From: Gossypium raimondii
Lineage: Eukaryota > Streptophyta > Magnoliopsida > Malvales > Malvaceae
Direction of reading: 5' to 3'
NCBI RefSeq assembly: GCF_025698545.1
Contig: NC_068571.1
Span: 48,827,733 to 48,891,732 of the forward strand
Length of the DNA: 64,000 nucleotides
The notes under the pieces are model-generated. The model was not told the origin of the DNA and did no database searches. It was given only the letters and a program-made list of their open reading frames with translations. Below are positions 58,901-64,000 of this stretch, piece by piece; position 1 is the stretch's first letter; every line of letters begins with the position of its first letter. A program made the translations under genes and the position numbers.

Positions 58901-59233
58901 CTCTTTATAAGAACCAGGTCCAATCGATATAATCACGCGTTTGTCGTTCCCTTCCGGAACGCTCTCAATGGCTTCGGTTATGGTTTCAAAATCTCCACCG
59001 CCACCTTGCACCACTTTTACCACTGTAGGTTCAGTCTCGGCCTGTGCAAGGACAGGGTCTATGCTGCCAGTTCTCTCAGATGCAGGCATGACGTTGGCGT
59101 CAAACCACGCACTCACTTGTGATTTATCTTCGGGTATCTCTGGTGAACTTTGCGATGAAACAGTTGGAGCAAATATGAAAATTATGGTAATTAGTGCACC
59201 AACTTCAACGTTTCCGATTCCTATTCCTGTCAT
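52959..59233 (-). CDS. Pectin methylesterase (PPME1-like), 4 exons, intron 1 carries a copia element
   Basis: A secreted pectinesterase that removes methyl esters from cell-wall homogalacturonan. Exons, 5' to 3': 59233-58736, 53919-53713, 53505-53264, 53118-52959, all GT-AG, giving 368 aa. The length and lack of a PRO inhibitor domain fit the PPME1-type branch. The N-terminus has a signal peptide ([16 protein letters not shown]). Catalytic-family motifs are in order: [39 protein letters not shown] and YLGRAWK. The usual DFIFG is DFIFE here; its Asp, the catalytic nucleophile, is kept. Intron 1 was originally about 85 bp and now holds a 4.7-kb copia element whose duplicated target spans the acceptor AG, so splicing must cross the element. 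The coding exons are open throughout. Confidence 0.88.
53924..54109 (-). repeat. 3' LTR of the copia element
   Basis: 186 bp, starting TGTCAAGATTATC and ending TTCCTAACA in window orientation. It is paired with the copy at 58463-58648. Its outer edge abuts the pectin methylesterase exon 2 acceptor. Confidence 0.92.
58463..58648 (-). repeat. 5' LTR of the copia element
   Basis: 186 bp, same ends as the other LTR. The primer-binding site lies directly inside it (58451-58462). The TCTAT duplication follows at 58649-58653. Confidence 0.92.
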
Positions 59234-59824
59234 TTCTTTTCAATGTTCTTTAAGTTTATGAATTTGATTTGATTTTCCAATTCACAAGACAATTATAGTA
59301 ACCCCAAAACTCTTAAAACATGCAATTTAGGGGGTTCCTCTCTTTACCATTAATTTCTGATTTTTCCTTGGAGCTGGGTACAAATTACAGACCAACCATT
59401 TCTTTTTATATTCTCAAATATTAAATTTTGATTTTTTTTATCCACAAGTTGAATGTATTGCTAAAATGTTTATTATTTCGATGAAACAATTTAAAATTCT
59501 AAAATTATCTAAAACTACATATAATCCCTTTAAAGATAATACGTTTCAATCGAGTTAAGATTCAAACGCAAAATTTATTTTCTTTCTAAACTAATACTTG
59601 CTATTGTTTGTTTTTTTTTTTAGTTTATTTATTGTACTAATTGTCATGTTAAGTATATGTATGCATACTTGTGGGAGAGAGAAATTCATTTTTTTTCCAT
59701 GGGAACCACTCTCCATGGGATGGTCCATTTTGGGAGATGTAGCCAAAAAATTTACCTGTGCGGTTGATTGGGGGTGATTGAGGACTGGGAAATGTCATTT
59801 GGGTTAATGGGTTTTATTTGAGAT
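59234..59824. other. Upstream region of the pectin methylesterase
   Basis: Promoter side of the gene, including a short trace of dispersed repeat S at about 59520-59570. No other gene is seen. Confidence 0.45.
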
Positions 59825-60610
59825 TCAGATAATATAGGACTTAAATGTGGGGTAGTTGCCAGGGCATGTGTGAGAAGGGTTCACAAAAGTGATTTGGATT
59901 TGTTTCCATACAAGTATGCATAATAGGATTGGACAAATATATGTTCTGAGGTGACAGCTTATAAGAAGTTGTGACTCAAAGGAAACCACGATGGAATTGA
60001 TGATAACAAAAATCAACGAGATGCACATTCTTTCCACATAATTAGCACTGGATTCTTGAACTACTATATCGACCACATTCACGACTATAAAACGCTTATG
60101 ATTCAGTCGAATGTTGCACATTTGAACCACTGGTCTCATAAGAAAAGTTCTTTGTTGTTGCATGAACTTCATGCTTGAATAGTTGAAATCGAGTTGCATC
60201 AACACCAATCGACATTCTAACAAGCTTTCTTTGCCTTGTTTCTACATCCATCGAAACAAAGATTACACTGTCCAAAGAGTAAGGAACCCTACTGAAAGTA
60301 ACTACGGCCAAAAATGAGTCGTACTCTTGAGGCAGTCAATTAAAAAAGGTGGCAATGTGTTCTATTTTAAATACAGGGCTTCCACACACTGCTAGTGTAT
60401 CACATATTTGTTTAATTTTCTTTTCTCATAGCCCTTAACCGACAAGAGAGGTGCATAACGCTTGTTGTGGAGTGAGCGAAGAACAACCTCAACAACGTGC
60501 TCCGAATTGGTAATGATGTTTCATCACCAACTAATTGAGGCAAGATATATGCGCTAACTGTGGATAACCATAAAGATGCAATGACATAATCTTGTTGTAC
60601 ATGTTGCACA
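59825..60610 (-). mobile_element. Ty1/copia gag fossil
   Basis: Several minus-strand frames match copia gag: LPQLVGDETS and HLSCRLRAMRK (about 60560-60430), a middle part with VTFSRVPYSLDS (about 60300), and a CCHC-knuckle trace (about 60090-60030). It is a gag-only fragment with several breaks, and no LTRs were recognised. It differs in sequence from the gag of the element in the pectin methylesterase, so it is a separate and older insertion. Confidence 0.65.
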
Positions 60611-60786
60611 TAATCTTCATTTTACTTCTTTTAACCCATCATCATCATTTTACTTCTCTTAACCCATCATCAGAAACAACAAATTCTGGTGAAATCACTA
60701 TCGATCCATCTAGCCTTTTTTTTTTTATAAAATCTAACATAATAAATCATGATTGATTGAGTTTTATCTAAGATATTTCATTGGGA

Positions 60787-61185
60787 TAGGAGTGTTCAAA
60801 TGATTAACCGATCCGTTAATCGAACCGAACTAGTATTAACCGAACTTTTTAATCATTTAACCGTTAACTGAATTGAAATATTTCGGTTAATTCGATCGGT
60901 TAATTGAAATTTATATGTTTTTTTTGTTGTTAAAACAAGTATAAAACATATAAAATAAATAAATTGATAATATTCATTTGAATGAATTAACTAAATTAGT
61001 AATAGCCTAATACATATAATATATAATATTATTTATTAAATTTGGTTAATTTAATTATTTACCCAATTTCGAACCGAAATAACCGTTAATCGAAATTTTA
61101 AAAAACCTTTAATTAACTTTTAACTGAATTAGATCGATTTAGTTGACTAATTTAATTTTAACTGAAATTTAAACGTACGTATAGC
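60787..61185. repeat. Degraded hAT-type MITE relative
   Basis: Left end TAGGAGTGTTCAAATGATTAACCG and repeated 'ttaaccgaa/ttcggttaa' units resemble the nested MITE at 43124-43587. The right end is worn ('aaatttaaacgtacgtata') and no target duplication is clear. Confidence 0.5.
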
Positions 61186-61255
61186 TGATAATTTCATTAC
61201 TTAAATTTCCTGATATTGACAAAAAATAATTAACTTAGTATCGAATAGGTATGAG

Positions 61256-61480
61256 TCGGTGGGAATTGGGATTGAATTTTATAACAATTCCTACAACTAG
61301 GATTAGGATTCGGCCATCCCAATCAAAAGTGGTTTCCGACTTGCCTACCATATCTTCAGCATTGTTATTATTAAAAAAAGGGTCTGGCTTAATGGCATGT
61401 GGAAGTTGGTTGTGGCCTGGCTTAGCTGCTATTGCCCCAAATTGTTTGATTGTATTCAATTCCAATTCACCCCAAACAAA
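61256..61480. repeat. Possible small inverted-repeat element
   Basis: Left 'ggtgggaattgggattgaat' and right 'attcaattccaattcacccc' are imperfect inverted repeats about 180 bp apart. No target duplication or known family was recognised. Confidence 0.35.
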
Positions 61481-61756
61481 TAACATCGAAAAATGGGATA
61501 GCCCTTGTTTTGAATATTTTCCCTATAAAAGCTCTTTTTCTAAATTTATTTATGAAAATGGGCCAATTTATGTATTATTTATCGAAAAGGGCTGAAAATG
61601 GCAAAACCCATTCACGTAAGAGCTTTTTTGGTGAAATTTCAGCAAAACGCGCTGACGTGGCAAAACCACTCCCCTAGGGGCGCGTTTTGTTCCGTGTTTT
61701 TTTCCCCAACGACTATTATTTTTTACCATTGGGGGGTTCAACGGTAAAAAAAAAAC

Positions 61757-61764
61757 TATAAAAA
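61757..61764 (+). promoter_or_regulatory. TATA box of the PMD gene
   Basis: TATAAAAA lies about 200 bp before the start codon. It is followed by a leader with two to three near-copies of 'ctctcaaatttctc.ctaaatttctcaaag' (about 61810-61885), a pyrimidine-rich tandem repeat typical of this gene's leader. Confidence 0.45.
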
Positions 61765-61962
61765 CCCCCCTCCTATTTTTTTCACACATCATTTCTTCAA
61801 AAATTAGCAAAAAACTCTCAAATTTCTCTCTAAATTTCTCAAAGCTCTCAAATTTCTCCTTAAATTTCTCAAAGCTCTCTTTAATTAATTATTTCCTTTT
61901 AAATTTTTTTCTAAATTAGTATTATTTTTTTATAATTTCAAAAATATTTGATTGTGTTAGCA

Positions 61963-64000
61963 ATGGCCTGTGAATTAATTCGTCTTGATCATAAACATAT
62001 CTCCGTCGAACAAATAAAAATGGTAAGGGTTAATTTTAATTTTTGAATATTATTTAAAATTTTTCTTTTATGTAATTTTAATTAATTTTTATTTTATAAC
62101 TTTTTATAACAGTCTGTAGATCGAGTGTTACAATATTATATTCGTAACATGTCTGGTCCTCCATCACTGTTGATAGAAAATTATTTGAGGGAAGCAAGTT
62201 TTTGGCACGTGGCCACTATAGGCTAGGGGTGCAAGTTGGACCCGAAACTCATCAGCACATTAATAGAGAGGTGGAGACCCAAGACGCACACATTCCATCT
62301 TCCATGCAGAGAGTATACCATTACTTTGGAGGACGTGCTGTTACAATTGGGATTGCCGGTGGATAGGTCTGCACTCACCGGGTCCGTTCAATCTGTTGAT
62401 TGGGGAGTCGTATGCTACGATCTTTTGGGTGCGATTTCGGATAATATTTACGGAGGCCGGATCGAGATGGGCTGGTTACGAGACACATTACTGGAGCCGG
62501 GGAATGATTCGACTAAAATAGAAAGAATATGATATGCTCGGGCATATATCCTTGAGATGATTGGAGGTTATTTGATGTCGGACTTGTCACGAAACCTCGT
62601 ACATCTGAGGTGGCTGCTGAAACTCGTTGATTTTAGAGTAGTTGGCGAATTTAGTTGGGGGTCTGTTGTGTTAGCAACATTATACCGGGAGATGTGCGAG
62701 GTGACGCCACCAAATAAAGCCAAAATCGGAGGTTGTCTATCACTACTACAATCATGGGCTCGGTTTCACTTTCCATTTTTACGTCCTCGAGTGAACCACC
62801 CATATACATTCCCACTCATAACGAGATAAAATTTATATTTGATTTTACAATTATTACATAAATTTAAAATATAATTGTATGCTAAAATTTTATTTAATTA
62901 GGTGGAACCATTCGACGAGTTATGTTGGAATACCTACCGCTCTTGAAGATATATGGCTTCTATTAGACCAACGGTCGGAAGCAGAAGTACTTATTAAATA
63001 AAATATAAATGCATAAAATAGTCGTTTCATATTTAGTATTTAGTATTATGTATATAACTAATATTTTTATCACGTTCATATAGTTTCAATAGACACCATA
63101 CTAGGATCTGGCAATTCGGGTAGTAATTTCGGATGAATTCTTTCAAAATCTGAAAATTTGGTATGTTAAGGTCCCATTGGTTAACTATGCTACTGTCGAG
63201 ATACACTAGACGGATAGAGTGTTGTGGCAATTTGGATTGTGACAACCGATTCTTGAGGCACCTGAGGTGCTTGATGATGAGCACAAAATTAACTTACGGC
63301 AAATGAATACGAATTGGTCAGTATTCTTCTCGAAATATATCAAAATTTAGGAAAATCGGTATGATCATATACCTAGTCGCGAACCGATCATCTTTCTAAA
63401 GTTAGCATGCGTGCCGGATTACATGCCATGACTTAGGATCCATGGCAAGTCATATTTACTGTCAGAAGAGCAGAGGCGTCAGAAAATTCATGTCGAAAGG
63501 GAACAATGGGGTCATTTAAATCCAAGGAGAATGGATGACGGTATGGGCCCATCAACAGCGCCCACACAATTAATAGGCCTAACGCCTCAACCGACGACAC
63601 CCACACTACAACCCCTTCAAATTATGTTAGGTGCGTATCCTAACCTTTATATGTACCCTAAACCTTATATGTTTCCTTTTCCCAGTCCTATGATAGGTTG
63701 GAATGCATAGCCCAGTGCATCTCCTTTCTCGATGACTCCGATTCAACCCCCGATATATAGGCCATCATTACTGGAGAGATCACACGAGGCATCGTCTGGG
63801 AGCTCATCTCATTACCAATCCTCATAGCCTTATGGGATTCAAACATTTCCGTCGTTGGTGATGCAAACACCTCCACATTCTTTATTCTATCAAGGTAGGT
63901 CATCCTCCCAACACCCATAACCGGAGCAACCACAACCCCCATCGAGAGCTGAACCAAGGAGAAATTCAACGCATAATCATCGACCACCCCCATGTGGCAC
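61963..64000 (+). pseudogene. Decayed plant-mobile-domain (PMD, MAIN-like) gene, partial at window edge
   Basis: It matches the PMD family, related to MAIN/MAIL proteins and to genes carried by Mutator elements; database entries often call them 'serine/threonine phosphatase 7 long form homolog'. Exons: 61963-62022, 62113-62825, 62902-62986, 63084 to the window end. Domain pieces are HLPCREYTITLEDVLLQLGL, GGYLMSDLSRNLVHLRWLL, SLLQSWARFHFPFLRPRVN, REPIIFLKLACVPDYMP and a proline-rich tail. About eleven in-frame stops are present, including TAG at 62224 and TGA at 62530 in exon 2, and nine in exon 4. Most fall where the family has Trp, Gln or Arg. The donor after exon 2 reads AT at 62826-62827 instead of GT. 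The gene is dead and decaying mainly through C-to-T and G-to-A changes. Confidence 0.8.

Overview
The window is nuclear DNA from a dicot plant, probably cotton (Gossypium) or a close Malvaceae relative. It has plant GT-AG introns, A+T-rich intergenic DNA full of transposon remnants, and host genes that match Arabidopsis families closely. The genus is an inference, mainly from the plant-mobile-domain (PMD) gene and dispersed repeats I remember as common in cotton.

Host genes, left to right: a ZAT-type C2H2 zinc-finger gene (minus, 552-1169, C-terminal finger out of frame); condensin SMC2 (minus, 20 exons, 5750-13070); aquaporin TIP5;1 (minus, 3 exons, 14462-15393); a small protein of unknown function (minus, 21887-22246); an LC8-type dynein light chain (minus, 2 exons, 23658-24247); PEX11B (minus, 25136-25822); a G3Pp/SLC37-type glycerol-3-phosphate transporter (plus, 31984-33728); a RIN2/RIN3-type membrane RING E3 ligase with CUE domain (plus, 12 exons, 34994-41252); an RGF/GLV/CLEL secreted-peptide precursor (plus, 2 exons, 44572-44977); a pectin methylesterase (minus, 4 exons, 52959-59233); and a decayed PMD/MAIN-like gene running off the right edge (plus, 61963-64000). 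SMC2, TIP5;1, PEX11B and G3Pp1 are near neighbours on Arabidopsis chromosome 3 as I remember it (around At3g47420-At3g47460), so the left half looks like a conserved ancestral block.

Three host genes carry apparent inactivating changes while their neighbours read cleanly. SMC2 has a 1-base loss in exon 4 and an intron without a GT donor. The RIN-like gene has two in-frame stops in its C-terminal exon. ZAT has its last finger split across frames. This could be real decay of a duplicate block in a paleopolyploid, or sequence error; reads or transcripts would decide.

Mobile DNA: two small Tourist-type MITEs at the left and a large one at 49.3-49.9 kb; a hAT-type MITE with a perfect 8-bp duplication (16793-17176); a 2.1-kb Mutator-type element with long inverted arms, a 9-bp duplication, an internal hairpin and a nested hAT-type MITE (41739-43871); two LINE 3' fragments; a Ty1/copia element inserted in the pectin methylesterase's first intron at the splice acceptor (53924-58648); a second copia gag fossil; a decayed plastid 23S rRNA insertion (46425-46915); and several dispersed repeats.
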